Shown here: piece after piece, positions 19,532-28,053 of the stretch
How positions within the stretch are numbered: position 1 is the stretch's first letter
How the letters are laid out: each line of letters begins with the position of its first letter
Assembly: GCF_017352195.1 (NCBI RefSeq)
Contig: NZ_CP071445.1
Span: 744,001 to 808,000 of the forward strand
Length of the DNA stretch: 64,000 bases
Direction: 5' to 3'
Source: Sedimentibacter sp. zth1
GTDB lineage: Bacteria; Bacillota; Clostridia; Tissierellales; Sedimentibacteraceae
Position numbers and translations under genes: made by a program
The notes under the pieces: model-generated
What the model was told of the DNA's origin: nothing
Database searches by the model: none
What the model saw: the letters and a program-made list of their open reading frames with translations, nothing else

Positions 19532-20453
19532 TTTTCTTAGCCTCTACGTTTGCTTTCTTCTCCGCTCTTTCCTTCGCTTTAATTTTAGCATCTAATTCAA
19601 AGTTTTTTACATCCTCAGGTCTTTCAAGCGAAATTCTACCTAATTTACCATTTTGAAATTCATCAAGAACCATTCTACTTACTCTTGGATAGTCAATTTC
19701 ATTTTTGTTAAGTATACAACCCCTTTTTCTTGCTATGTTATCCATATTTTCTATCGTTACTTCTGATACTTCTATTCCATATCTGTTCGCCAAGGCTTTT
19801 TTATCTATCTTTGCGATAATTTCTATAAAGCTGTATGCTATTTCTTCTATTTGAAGAATTTCTTCTTTTATAGCACCTGTAAAGGCTAAATTAAGTGCAG
19901 TGGTATCGCTAATGAATTTAGGCCATAATATACCAGGTGTGTCCAATAAATCAATGTTTTTAGGCAATCTAATCCATTGCTTACCTTTTGTTACACCAGG
20001 CATATTGCCTGTCTTTGTGCTTTTCTTCTTAGCTATTGAATTGATAAGTGTAGATTTACCAGCGTTGGGAATTCCAACAATCATAGTTTTTATTACTTTA
20101 TTTTGGATACCTTTTTTTCTATATCTTTCTACTATCTCTAATGTAGCTTCCCCAATTGTAGCTTCAATTTTTTTTAGTTCCTTATTGTCAGTAGAATTAT
20201 ATAAAACAGTGTAATACCCTTGTGATTTATAATACTCTTCCCATTTCTTATTCATATTTGGATTAGCTAAATCATACTTGTTAATTACTAATACTCTTTT
20301 TTTATTTACAAACAGCTTTTCAAAATCTGGGTTTTTGCTGCTATATGGAATTCTTGCGTCAATTACTTCAATAACCAAGTCAACTAACTTCAAATTGTCT
20401 CTTAATAAATCCATAGTCTTTTTCATATGACCAGGATACCAGTTTATATTCAT
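19512..20453 (-). CDS. rbgA: Ribosome biogenesis GTPase RbgA (YlqF)
   Basis: Circularly permuted GTPase needed for late 50S assembly. 313 residues. The G motifs appear in permuted order: NKYD (G4, about residue 58), then GIPNAGKSTLINS (G1), then LLDTPGILWP (G3). The C-terminal tail is very rich in Lys and Ala. The ATG at 20453 follows AGAGGTGTTAA. A promoter and hairpin just upstream suggest attenuated expression. Confidence 0.95.
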   Translation of the reverse strand: MNINWYPGHMKKTMDLLRDNLKLVDLVIEVIDARIPYSSKNPDFEKLFVNKKRVLVINKYDLANPNMNKKWEEYYKSQGYYTVLYNSTDNKELKKIEATIGEATLEIVERYRKKGIQNKVIKTMIVGIPNAGKSTLINSIAKKKSTKTGNMPGVTKGKQWIRLPKNIDLLDTPGILWPKFISDTTALNLAFTGAIKEEILQIEEIAYSFIEIIAKIDKKALANRYGIEVSEVTIENMDNIARKRGCILNKNEIDYPRVSRMVLDEFQNGKLGRISLERPEDVKNFELDAKIKAKERAEKKANVEAKKNAKNRK

Positions 20454-20476
20454 TTAACACCTCTATCTTTCTGTCG

Positions 20477-20521
20477 AAAAAAAAGCCCCATTCGGGACAA
20501 ATCAAAATCTAGTAGCTTTTT
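20477..20521 (-). terminator. Attenuator-like hairpin upstream of rbgA
   Basis: On the minus strand a 7-base AAAAAGC (20515-20521) can pair with GCTTTTT at the far end, and a short GTCCC/GGGGC stem (20494-20498 with 20485-20489) sits inside; eight T follow. It ends about 24 bases before the rbgA start and follows a candidate promoter, so it would stop most transcripts before rbgA unless read through. Confidence 0.6.
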
Positions 20522-20526
20522 GTATA

Positions 20527-20555
20527 AAACTACCACACAAAAAATAATTTGTCAA
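20527..20555 (-). promoter_or_regulatory. Candidate promoter for rbgA-rnhB
   Basis: A perfect -35 TTGACA (20550-20555), 17-base spacer and a poor -10 TAGTTT (20527-20532) with an extended TGG. The strong -35 and extended element make it credible despite the weak -10. Confidence 0.5.
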
Positions 20556-20660
20556 CATTTTTGTAATTATTTATTTACTATTATTAAATATTTATACTAT
20601 ATTTAAATCAAATTGTAATAAATAACATAAATAATAATTATGCGACTTAGGATAGAATAA

Positions 20661-20681
20661 GACATGGAAAAAATCCATGCC
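20661..20681 (-). terminator. Hairpin after the aminoglycoside adenylyltransferase remnant
   Basis: Arms 20661-20668 and 20674-20681 form an 8-bp stem with one G-T pair. It is followed by TTATTC, not a full T run, so termination may be weak. Confidence 0.45.
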
Positions 20682-20688
20682 TTTATAT

Positions 20689-21364
20689 TTAATATATTTT
20701 TGTTGCATCTTCTGGTAATTTTCTTACATGATTTAAATATGTAGTTACTCGATTATCATCATCAATTGGGTAATTAAAATTAAAGTACTTAGCTACTTCT
20801 TGTGCTACGTCTCTAAACAAATTATCCATAATAAACAATGAGTTCCATATATTTTCTGCTTTGCAACTTGGATATGTCTTTTTAAATCTCTCCCATTCTT
20901 CCTTTGAAAGATAATTTTTTAGATATTTACCCATTTTGCCAATGCTAACCCTAAAATTAATTTTAGTACCAACATACCATCCAAGCATTTTTACAAATTC
21001 ATCTCTCAAATATACATCCATATGTTTTTTAACATATGACAATTCATCTCTCCATAAACCCTTTGCTACATATGGATTTAGCCACCAAAACTCATTACAG
21101 CAATCATCAAACTGCTTTTGAGTTGGACATTTTATATTATATACATCACCCGTAGGCTCTGGAAACTTAGGTAAAATACCATCTTTATCTAAAAGAGCTA
21201 CAGTTGGTTCACCTTCATCATCATAATTATCAATTGTAGTTATGCATAAATCTATTCTATTTCCTTTGATTGGCTCTTGAACCATTCATAACAACAGCAC
21301 GAATACGTTCATCTTGTTTTGCTGTATCTAAAATTAAATCAAACATTTCTTTTTCTGTTCTCAT
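20689..21364 (-). pseudogene. Broken aminoglycoside 6-adenylyltransferase (AadK/ANT(6) type)
   Basis: The first part (ATG at 21364) reads MRTEKEMFDLILDTAK and reaches MNGSRAN, the nucleotidyltransferase GSR motif. The frame then stops, and the rest continues in another frame from GNRIDLCITTI through FDDCCNEFWW to the usual C-terminus near 20689. From recall of the B. subtilis AadK sequence, about 70 residues containing the catalytic QDYDI motif are missing. An internal ORF from 21285 (198 residues) is open but lacks the catalytic part. It should be inactive. It lies 16 bases after the MFS gene and was probably cotranscribed with it. Confidence 0.85.
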
Positions 21365-21380
21365 CTACACACATCTCCAA

Positions 21381-22565
21381 TTAACGTATTTTTCTTTTAA
21401 ATACTAAATTTTGCAATCCATAGATTAAGCATAATACTCCTAATGATAAATAGCCTAATAATATATTTTTATTTGCAAATATACTAAACAATAGCCCTAC
21501 TCCTATAGCAAATAGTCTCATTAGTAACGATAACAAAGATTCCACTGTCGCTCTAATACTACTGTCTGTATTATGATGAATACAGCCTTCTAGCAGAGGT
21601 GTTAAAATTCCATTCCATATTCCAAGAAACATTAACGGAGTAAACATCCAATAGCTTTTAGAAATACCTATTAAAATAAAACCTAATGCAAATACAAATG
21701 GTGTAAGCTTAAAAAATTTAGAATACGATATAATCTTTTTAAGCTTATCAGCTAGTAAATTACCAGGTACAGTAAAAACAGAATAGCTTATTGATATTAC
21801 ACCAAATAAAAAAATGGGAACATTGATTTGAACAGCTAATAATTGCCAAAATTCATCTATATAGCTCCAACAAGCGCTTAAAAAGCACCCAATCATACAA
21901 TAATTAAATATTACTTTGTTGTTTTTAAAAAACTTAATACCTTCTTTTATATAAATTTTAAATGATGTGTTATTATTATCAATTTCAAGAATTTTTCTCG
22001 ATGGCTCTTTTATAAAGATTACTAAAATAAAAGCAATAGCTTTACTAAAAATTGAAACAACATAGTTAATCTCAAGTCCAAAGTAATATGCTAAAACACC
22101 GCCACTAAGTGCTGCAATTGTAGCCCCTATTGTATCAATGGCATTTACTCTGCCATATACACCTTCAAATCCAGCTTCTTTTTTTGCTTCTTGTAAAGAA
22201 TCATAAATCAAAGCTTCCTTTGCACCACTTCTAAATGCGTTATTAATACCAGCTAAAAAAACAGCAAATCCAAATGCAAAAAAACTGTGAGCATAATAAA
22301 TTATCGTCATTTCAAGTAAAGAAAGAAATGCTCCTATTAGCAAAAGCTTTTTCCTGCCAAATTTATCTGCTAATACTCCTGATGGAACTTCTAAAACAAT
22401 TGTAGTTATAGCATAAATAATTTCTGTAGCTACAACCATTGTAACATTCATTCCTCTTTCAGCCCAAAATAAACGCTCAATAACATATGCTAAAATCAAT
22501 CCATCAAAAAATGATATAGCATACATAAAATATATGTTTTTATAATAATTAATTTTTCTTTTCAT
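21381..22565 (-). CDS. MFS transporter
   Basis: 394 residues with about 12 hydrophobic segments. GVLADKFGRKKLLLIGA (about residues 61-77) is the MFS loop 2-3 motif. The layout resembles drug or macrolide exporters of the family, but the substrate cannot be read from sequence. The ATG at 22565 follows AGGAGAATAAA. A long leader with a candidate 8-residue leader peptide precedes it, and a broken aminoglycoside resistance gene follows, which together suggest an old resistance locus. Confidence 0.85.
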   Translation of the reverse strand: MKRKINYYKNIYFMYAISFFDGLILAYVIERLFWAERGMNVTMVVATEIIYAITTIVLEVPSGVLADKFGRKKLLLIGAFLSLLEMTIIYYAHSFFAFGFAVFLAGINNAFRSGAKEALIYDSLQEAKKEAGFEGVYGRVNAIDTIGATIAALSGGVLAYYFGLEINYVVSIFSKAIAFILVIFIKEPSRKILEIDNNNTSFKIYIKEGIKFFKNNKVIFNYCMIGCFLSACWSYIDEFWQLLAVQINVPIFLFGVISISYSVFTVPGNLLADKLKKIISYSKFFKLTPFVFALGFILIGISKSYWMFTPLMFLGIWNGILTPLLEGCIHHNTDSSIRATVESLLSLLMRLFAIGVGLLFSIFANKNILLGYLSLGVLCLIYGLQNLVFKRKIR

Positions 22566-22651
22566 TTTATTCTCCTAAATTTGATTGTTTATAGAAATAA
22601 TTATAAATAATCAAATAATGGCGGAGGTCTTATATGCCAGTAGGCTTGGTT

Positions 22652-22678
22652 TTAACAATCGGGTCGTATTTTATTCAT
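22652..22678 (-). CDS. Candidate leader peptide upstream of MFS gene
   Basis: ATG at 22678 with GAAAGGAAGT about 7 bases before it encodes MNKIRPDC and stops with TAA. It lies between a promoter (22745-22773) and the MFS start at 22565. A short peptide with its own good ribosome site in a long leader is the layout of ribosome-stalling attenuators of antibiotic resistance genes. No clear terminator follows, so control could be on the MFS ribosome site instead. The family is not recognised; this is inference. Confidence 0.45.
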   Translation of the reverse strand: MNKIRPDC

Positions 22679-22744
22679 ATCTATACTTCCTTTCACGTTT
22701 TTATGATGAAATTAACGTTATAACAAAACATAGTGATTTTACTA

Positions 22745-22773
22745 TAATTACCATAAAAACTTTTATATGTCAA
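22745..22773 (-). promoter_or_regulatory. Promoter for the MFS leader
   Basis: -35 TTGACA (22768-22773), 17-base spacer, -10 TAATTA (22745-22750) with extended TGG. Transcripts would start near 22738 and carry a leader of about 170 bases before the MFS gene. Confidence 0.6.
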
Positions 22774-22821
22774 TATGTTATATAATGGTATTTTATGCTA
22801 ATTTATTATCTAACAATTTAA

Positions 22822-24693
22822 TTATATAAATGAAATAAATCCATCATTAACAGGTCTGTATTCATTTTCATAAAGTGAGTCATAATCTACAGACAAATCG
22901 TTTTTAAGTACCAAAATACGTCTACCATTTGGTATTTGAGGTAAAGTAGTAAGTTCATTTTGAATTTTATATACCTTATTTGTTTTTTTATTTTGATGAA
23001 ATCCTTGACCTTCATATTTTGGTAATGATTCTACATCTATATATGTATATGAAGATGCATCACAATATTCAATACCTTCGATTGATTTAAAGCACAATGT
23101 TACAAAATCACGACTTCCATTACAAGGTGTATTTATAAATCCTGTTCCAGTATTATCATCCATAGGTATAAATGAAGACTCAAAAACACCATATATATCA
23201 GCATCCTCACGACCAACAAAACTTGCTATTAAGATACCTTCTATATCTTTTAACTTTTCTATTTTAAACCCTGTCATAATCTCATGTGTTACTAAATCAT
23301 AAGGCGTAGTTGTTATGCAAACATATTGCTTGGATATTCTATTTTCCCACTTTTTAGTTATAGGCTTTTTCGGTTTTGCTTTTTGCGCAAGTGGAATATT
23401 TTTTTCTCTATAATTAACCATTAAGTATGCTTCATCATTGAATTCTGTAAAGTATAATTCTTGATTTTTCAATCCTTCAAAAGTTTTACCATTGTATTTT
23501 AAATTTTTGAATACACCAGTACTTTTTCCTCTTGTTGTATCATGAGTTATATTCATTATTGCACCATACATTTGTACATTATAAATACCACTTGGAACTA
23601 GATAAGTACCTTCATATTTTTTTATTATGTCTTTTGGTATAGGACTGTGTTTTTTATATATATTAATTCCTTCCTCAAGCATTGCTGTTGCAAATAATCT
23701 TAGAATTGTTTCTAATACATCAATTTCACAATCATGTGTCTCAGAAATAGCCAATACAGCATTATATTTTGGTATAACTATGAATTGTGTTGTAAATTGA
23801 AAACTATTACCACCCTTTTGCATAACTCCTTCGCCAAGGTCATAATCCATATCATTTAAATTTACATTGTCCCATCCTAAACCATAACCACATGTAGAAG
23901 TATCAGCATCTAAAAATGTTATACCATGAGGTTTAGCCATTTCATCTATGCTCTCTTTTTTTAATATTCCATTTGGATTTAATATTAAATCACCTAACTT
24001 GCATAAATCAGTCATACTTGTAGTAAATCCTGCAGCACCTTGTATATACAATAATTCATATGGCTTTTTCTTTTCTTTTGTTAATGTATTTTCACCCGTT
24101 AATAAATCTGATGTTTGAGTAGTCTTTGCATCAATTGGTTTAGTTATGTATTTTTCAACAAATTTTGAATAACGCATACCACTAATTTCAGAAATTACAA
24201 TTTCAGCCATTGTAAAGCCATCATTGCAATATACAGAATATTCACCAGGTTCAGCTTTTAAATAGTTTTTTGCCATATAATCATATACTGTTTCATAATA
24301 ATTATCTTCTGTTACATCAGTTACTGAAAAACCTTTCCACTGAGTTCCAGGTAATCCACTACTGTGACTAAGACAATGTCTTGTAGTAATTTTTTTATAT
24401 CTTTCATCTAGCATTTTGAATTTAGGCAAATATTTATATATAGGTTTGTCTAAGTCAAGCTTGCCTAATTCAACAAGCTTCATTGCTGCCAATGAACAAA
24501 ATATTTTAGAAACAGAAGCAACATTATATGTATCATTAATTGTTGAATTATTATTTTTATTACTACCATTTGTTCCAATTGTATCAGCAGCAAGCATATT
24601 CCCATCTTTCATAATCGCATATGATACTGATGTGAATTTATTTGATAAATTCAACTTTAAAATTTTTGTTAGTTTTTGTGTAAGTGAATTCAT
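22822..24693 (-). CDS. Serine hydrolase, beta-lactamase/class C fold, cytoplasmic, with long C-terminal domain
   Basis: 623 residues. The N-terminal 350 residues have the penicillin-binding fold: SVSK (S60, K63) as the SxxK motif, YCN in GEYSVYCNDG (about 168) as the YxN motif, and HSSGLPG in between. The C-terminal 270 residues include a beta-rich region typical after such esterase-like enzymes. No signal peptide or membrane span is visible, so it should act in the cytosol. The ATG at 24693 follows AGGAGATAGCA. Substrate unknown; resistance to beta-lactams is not implied. Confidence 0.85.
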   Translation of the reverse strand: MNSLTQKLTKILKLNLSNKFTSVSYAIMKDGNMLAADTIGTNGSNKNNNSTINDTYNVASVSKIFCSLAAMKLVELGKLDLDKPIYKYLPKFKMLDERYKKITTRHCLSHSSGLPGTQWKGFSVTDVTEDNYYETVYDYMAKNYLKAEPGEYSVYCNDGFTMAEIVISEISGMRYSKFVEKYITKPIDAKTTQTSDLLTGENTLTKEKKKPYELLYIQGAAGFTTSMTDLCKLGDLILNPNGILKKESIDEMAKPHGITFLDADTSTCGYGLGWDNVNLNDMDYDLGEGVMQKGGNSFQFTTQFIVIPKYNAVLAISETHDCEIDVLETILRLFATAMLEEGINIYKKHSPIPKDIIKKYEGTYLVPSGIYNVQMYGAIMNITHDTTRGKSTGVFKNLKYNGKTFEGLKNQELYFTEFNDEAYLMVNYREKNIPLAQKAKPKKPITKKWENRISKQYVCITTTPYDLVTHEIMTGFKIEKLKDIEGILIASFVGREDADIYGVFESSFIPMDDNTGTGFINTPCNGSRDFVTLCFKSIEGIEYCDASSYTYIDVESLPKYEGQGFHQNKKTNKVYKIQNELTTLPQIPNGRRILVLKNDLSVDYDSLYENEYRPVNDGFISFI

Positions 24694-24712
24694 TGCTATC
24701 TCCTTTGCAAAT

Positions 24713-24738
24713 AAAAAAAACCGAGAGCATTACTCTCG
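24713..24738 (-). terminator. Terminator after rplS
   Basis: A CGAGAG/CTCTCG stem (24722-24727 with 24733-24738) with a 5-base loop is followed by G and eight T on the minus strand, 10 bases past the rplS stop. It overlaps the ribosome-site region of the next gene, so that gene must be made from read-through or a promoter inside rplS. Confidence 0.85.
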
Positions 24739-24747
24739 ATAATTTTC

Positions 24748-25098
24748 TTAATAATTAGTTTTTTCTTTAACTTTAGCAGCTTTACCTGTTCTCTCTCTAA
24801 GATAGAACAATCTAGCACGTCTAATTTTACCTTTTCTTGTTACTTCGATTTTTTCAATCTTTGGTGAATGGATTGGGAATGTTCTTTCAACACCTACACC
24901 GTAAGCTATTTTTCTTACTGTGAATGTCTCCCTATTACTTCCACCTTGTCTCTTAATAACAGTTCCTTCAAATATCTGAATTCTTTCTCTTGTACCTTCT
25001 TTAATTCTACAGTGTACTTTTATAGTATCACCTACGTTAAATTCTTGGATTTCAGATTTTAATTGTTCTTGTTCAATAGATCTTATTAAGTCCATCAT
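24748..25098 (-). CDS. rplS: 50S ribosomal protein L19
   Basis: 116 residues. [31 protein letters not shown] and the C-terminal [20 protein letters not shown] are typical of L19. Two ATG codons in a row (25098 and 25095) follow GGAGGTATAC; the first is taken. It has its own promoter and leader, while its usual partner trmD lies 3 kb upstream across an accessory insert. Confidence 0.97.
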   Translation of the reverse strand: MMDLIRSIEQEQLKSEIQEFNVGDTIKVHCRIKEGTRERIQIFEGTVIKRQGGSNRETFTVRKIAYGVGVERTFPIHSPKIEKIEVTRKGKIRRARLFYLRERTGKAAKVKEKTNY

Positions 25099-25160
25099 GT
25101 ATACCTCCATTCAAATTAGCGTTCTTACAAATTTATCCGCAGAGGACCGCCGTATACTTC
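25099..25160 (-). promoter_or_regulatory. L19 mRNA leader
   Basis: The region between the promoter and rplS contains GGCGGTCCTCTGCGGAT, which agrees with my recall of the Firmicutes L19 leader RNA, in a GC-rich island within AT-rich sequence. Such leaders are thought to bind L19 and limit its synthesis. Confidence 0.7.
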
Positions 25161-25166
25161 TTAGAG

Positions 25167-25195
25167 AGTATACCATACTAAAATTAATAATGCAA
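25167..25195 (-). promoter_or_regulatory. Promoter for rplS
   Basis: -35 TTGCAT (25190-25195), exact 17-base spacer, -10 TATACT (25167-25172) with extended TGG. It gives rplS independent transcription from trmD. Confidence 0.8.
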
Positions 25196-25230
25196 CAATT
25201 TTTTAAAAAATATGCATAATATTATAATAA

Positions 25231-26625
25231 CTATTTTATAGCTTCAATATATATTTTTTTATTATAATTGTCAATTTTACAATTAAATTTATACACTGGT
25301 TGTAAAAATCCTTTTGTATCAACAATATAGGTTATTTCTACGCCTAATATTTGGATATTAGTTGCCTTTTCAGTATTTACATAATTTATAAATTTACCAT
25401 TTATAAGCTTGATATATGCATCATATTCACTAATTAATTTTTTCATTGCGCCTTTTTTGTATTTAACTAAATTATAGTTGATTTTATTAATTGCACCATC
25501 TTTATAATACTCTATCTTTATATCACCATTTATATAATTATTACCACTTTTGTATAGTTTTAATTCTCCAAATAATATTTTATTTTCTATTTCTTCAAAT
25601 TCTAATTCTTTTGGTATGAAAATATCTAGCTTTTCAAATACGTTTAACAATTCACTGTTTGTACACGTATATACTATTGAATTTTTATCGTGTAGTTTGT
25701 ATTGAGAAAAAAGGAATGTACCGTCAAGTCTATCAAAATTAATATAACCACCATTAACCCTATATATCATTTCAGTATCATAATCAATAACTTCTATTTC
25801 AAAATCTTCTTTATAAAAATATGAATATATATTATGGACAAATTCAAAGGCTTCTTTTTTAGTATAAGATTTTGGATAATACATTGGCATTTCATAATTT
25901 AAATCTTTTAGTTTTATATTTAAATCAAAATCTACATCTTCTACATTTTGATTTAATGTAGGTCTACAAGTATTTCCATAATCTCTAGTATTATAATTTG
26001 TATAAAGTCCAACAAATATTAATATTGTAGTAATAATTGGCCAAATATGATTTAAAATATAGCCTACATTTCTTTTATCCTTTTTAACAACTGATAATAT
26101 TGTTGTTATTAAGCTATATCCTAAAATTGTACCTAAAACATTATTGATGATATCATCAACATCAAAAACTCCACCATTAAATATTAATTGAGTTGTTTCT
26201 ATTAGTATCGTTAAACTCAAGCCTATTATTATAGTTTTATACCATTTTTCAAATCTATAATTGCAAATTGGTAATAAAAAACCAATCGGAATAAACAAAA
26301 TAATATTAAATATAAGCTGACTCATACCAATATTCGAAAAATCAAACATTGCTTGTCTATATGACATAAATGGTACTAAATTCATGCTTCTATGCATTCC
26401 AGGTATATATTTAAAGCAAGTATTAAAGATAATAAATAACAAATAGCTAATTAGTATGATAATATAAAAAGTTTTTATAAAGTTAAGCTTTTTGTTGCCT
26501 TTAATTAACTTTTTGTAAATTAGCTTATAGCTTAAATAATATAATAAAATCAAGCAAAGAACAAATGCCATTGCTAGCAAAATATAAATACCAAGTTTAT
26601 CAAGCATATATTTGATTATACCCAT
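25231..26625 (-). CDS. VanZ-family membrane protein with extra C-terminal domain
   Basis: 464 residues. The first 200 form a VanZ domain: several membrane spans, RSMNLVPF, LFIPIGFLLP, and the hallmark FDVDDIINNVLGTILGY (about 150-166). A last membrane span near 195 leads into about 260 residues outside the family, beta-rich and charged, likely extracellular. VanZ gives low-level teicoplanin tolerance in some bacteria, but most homologues have no known role. The ATG at 26625 follows TAGGAAAT. It sits between rplS and trmD with two methyltransferases. Confidence 0.8.
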   Translation of the reverse strand: MGIIKYMLDKLGIYILLAMAFVLCLILLYYLSYKLIYKKLIKGNKKLNFIKTFYIIILISYLLFIIFNTCFKYIPGMHRSMNLVPFMSYRQAMFDFSNIGMSQLIFNIILFIPIGFLLPICNYRFEKWYKTIIIGLSLTILIETTQLIFNGGVFDVDDIINNVLGTILGYSLITTILSVVKKDKRNVGYILNHIWPIITTILIFVGLYTNYNTRDYGNTCRPTLNQNVEDVDFDLNIKLKDLNYEMPMYYPKSYTKKEAFEFVHNIYSYFYKEDFEIEVIDYDTEMIYRVNGGYINFDRLDGTFLFSQYKLHDKNSIVYTCTNSELLNVFEKLDIFIPKELEFEEIENKILFGELKLYKSGNNYINGDIKIEYYKDGAINKINYNLVKYKKGAMKKLISEYDAYIKLINGKFINYVNTEKATNIQILGVEITYIVDTKGFLQPVYKFNCKIDNYNKKIYIEAIK

Positions 26626-26644
26626 ATTTCCTACCCCTATTTAA

Positions 26645-27271
26645 TTATTTTTTTAATATAACCTCTCTATCTCCACGCTTTGTTGTATTAAAATATATTT
26701 GCTGTTTACCTAGCAATAATTTTTCTATATCTTCATTGGTGTAATGATTAAACAACAATCCGTCTCTACTTTTATCTGTATATAAAAAAGAACCATCCTC
26801 TAATATTTCATGAGCTAAATTCAAATCATCCTCTTCAAGACAATCAAATGACAAATATATAAGTCCGCCCTGTTTGGTTATCCTATAAAGTTCATTTAGG
26901 GCTGTACATGCACTTTTTTTGCTTAAATGGTCTATAACAGCATGTGCAACTACTGCATCAAAGGCTTCATCTTTAAAACTGATATCAGTAATGCTACACG
27001 TTTTATAATCGTCGTTTGGAAGTTTAAAATGCTTCAACATATTTTTAGTCAAATTTACCGAGTTTTCTGCTATATCAAATCCTGATACTTCAAATCCTCT
27101 GTTATTTAGCATGATGCTATATGTACCAAAACCGCATGCTGCATCGCATACGTTTTTTATATTATATTTAGAAAAAATCTCAAAGAATCTCGGTGTAAAG
27201 TCAGGTCTTATATATTTTATATACTCATCTATTTTATTATTGCTCCACTCTTTGTTCCAATATTCTTCCAT
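26645..27271 (-). CDS. Class I SAM-dependent methyltransferase
   Basis: 208 residues. Motif I is VCDAACGFGTYS, followed by GFDIAENSV (motif II region) and FDAVVAHAVIDHLS. The ATG at 27271 follows AGAGG by 7 bases, while an earlier ATG at 27289 overlaps the upstream gene. It is 10 bases after the preceding methyltransferase, so the two form one unit. The substrate is unknown; small-molecule methylation is the usual guess for this subfamily. Confidence 0.8.
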   Translation of the reverse strand: MEEYWNKEWSNNKIDEYIKYIRPDFTPRFFEIFSKYNIKNVCDAACGFGTYSIMLNNRGFEVSGFDIAENSVNLTKNMLKHFKLPNDDYKTCSITDISFKDEAFDAVVAHAVIDHLSKKSACTALNELYRITKQGGLIYLSFDCLEEDDLNLAHEILEDGSFLYTDKSRDGLLFNHYTNEDIEKLLLGKQQIYFNTTKRGDREVILKK

Positions 27272-27281
27272 AATTAAACCT

Positions 27282-27947
27282 CTATTCATTAATCATCAAA
27301 AACATTCTATTATATTGGTCATACTCTTTAAAATACACATCAACATATTCTTTTTCATTGAAATATTGTAATAGTAACGTTCTCCACTCTTCAGTAGTTT
27401 GATTCCATAATAGAAGTCCATCATCTAAAAGATTACCTTCAATAGTTTTTATGTTATATTCCTTTATCTGATCTTCTTTTATATATGGGTTAAGCTTTAT
27501 TAGTATTTTGCCACTCTTTTTTACTATTCTTCTTATTTGCTTTAAAACTTCCATAGAATCATTTGGAGCAATATTATCAATAACATTGGAAAGAATTGCA
27601 CCATCTATAGAATTATCTTCAATTAAATTAAGCTCATTTACAGTACCCTGAATAAATTTGTAACTCCCAAGCTTCATAAGCTTTGCACGATTATTACATA
27701 GCTTTATTCCTTCATCAGACATATCAATTCCGATCAACTCTTTCACTCCACGCAAAGCACAGCTAAACAGCATACTTCCAGAACCACATCCAAAATCCAA
27801 AAGTTTATCTGTATTTTCGCATAACCAGTCTAATCCTTTATCCAGCTGTTCATTACCAATATCAGTACTTGATGGTACTGATATTTTTTCAACACCTTTG
27901 TAAATATCATTTTCTACTTTTATATATTTATCGTAATTAATGTTCAT
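27282..27947 (-). CDS. Class I SAM-dependent methyltransferase
   Basis: 221 residues. Motif I is LLDFGCGSGSMLFSCA, then IGIDMSDEG, and DGAILSNVIDNI. The C-terminal part (WRTLLLQYF...YNRMFLMI) closely resembles that of the methyltransferase at 34.5-35.2 kb, so these two are paralogues. A MerR-type promoter lies directly upstream, which suggests induction by a small molecule or stress. Substrate unknown. Confidence 0.82.
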   Translation of the reverse strand: MNINYDKYIKVENDIYKGVEKISVPSSTDIGNEQLDKGLDWLCENTDKLLDFGCGSGSMLFSCALRGVKELIGIDMSDEGIKLCNNRAKLMKLGSYKFIQGTVNELNLIEDNSIDGAILSNVIDNIAPNDSMEVLKQIRRIVKKSGKILIKLNPYIKEDQIKEYNIKTIEGNLLDDGLLLWNQTTEEWRTLLLQYFNEKEYVDVYFKEYDQYNRMFLMINE

Positions 27948-27967
27948 TCTTTTCTACCTCCTCTTAT

Positions 27968-27998
27968 ATAATAACTCATGGAGTTTACTCCACGTCAA
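27968..27998 (-). promoter_or_regulatory. MerR-type promoter and operator ahead of the methyltransferase pair
   Basis: -35 TTGACG (27993-27998) and -10 TATTAT (27968-27973) are separated by 19 bases, longer than normal, and the spacer holds the dyad TGGAGTAAACTCCA (27979-27992). A long spacer with a centred dyad is the hallmark of promoters twisted open by MerR-family activators; the core resembles NmlR/AdhR-type sites as I recall them. No MerR gene is in the window. Confidence 0.7.
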
Positions 27999-28053
27999 TA
28001 TATTTTATTAATATATTTTGAAAGGTTTATAATATGATATAAATATTTAATTA

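Noticed and set aside
22585-22785. 66-codon plus-strand ORF
   Set aside because: It runs against the MFS leader and has no credible start signal; the minus-strand reading of this gap is better supported.
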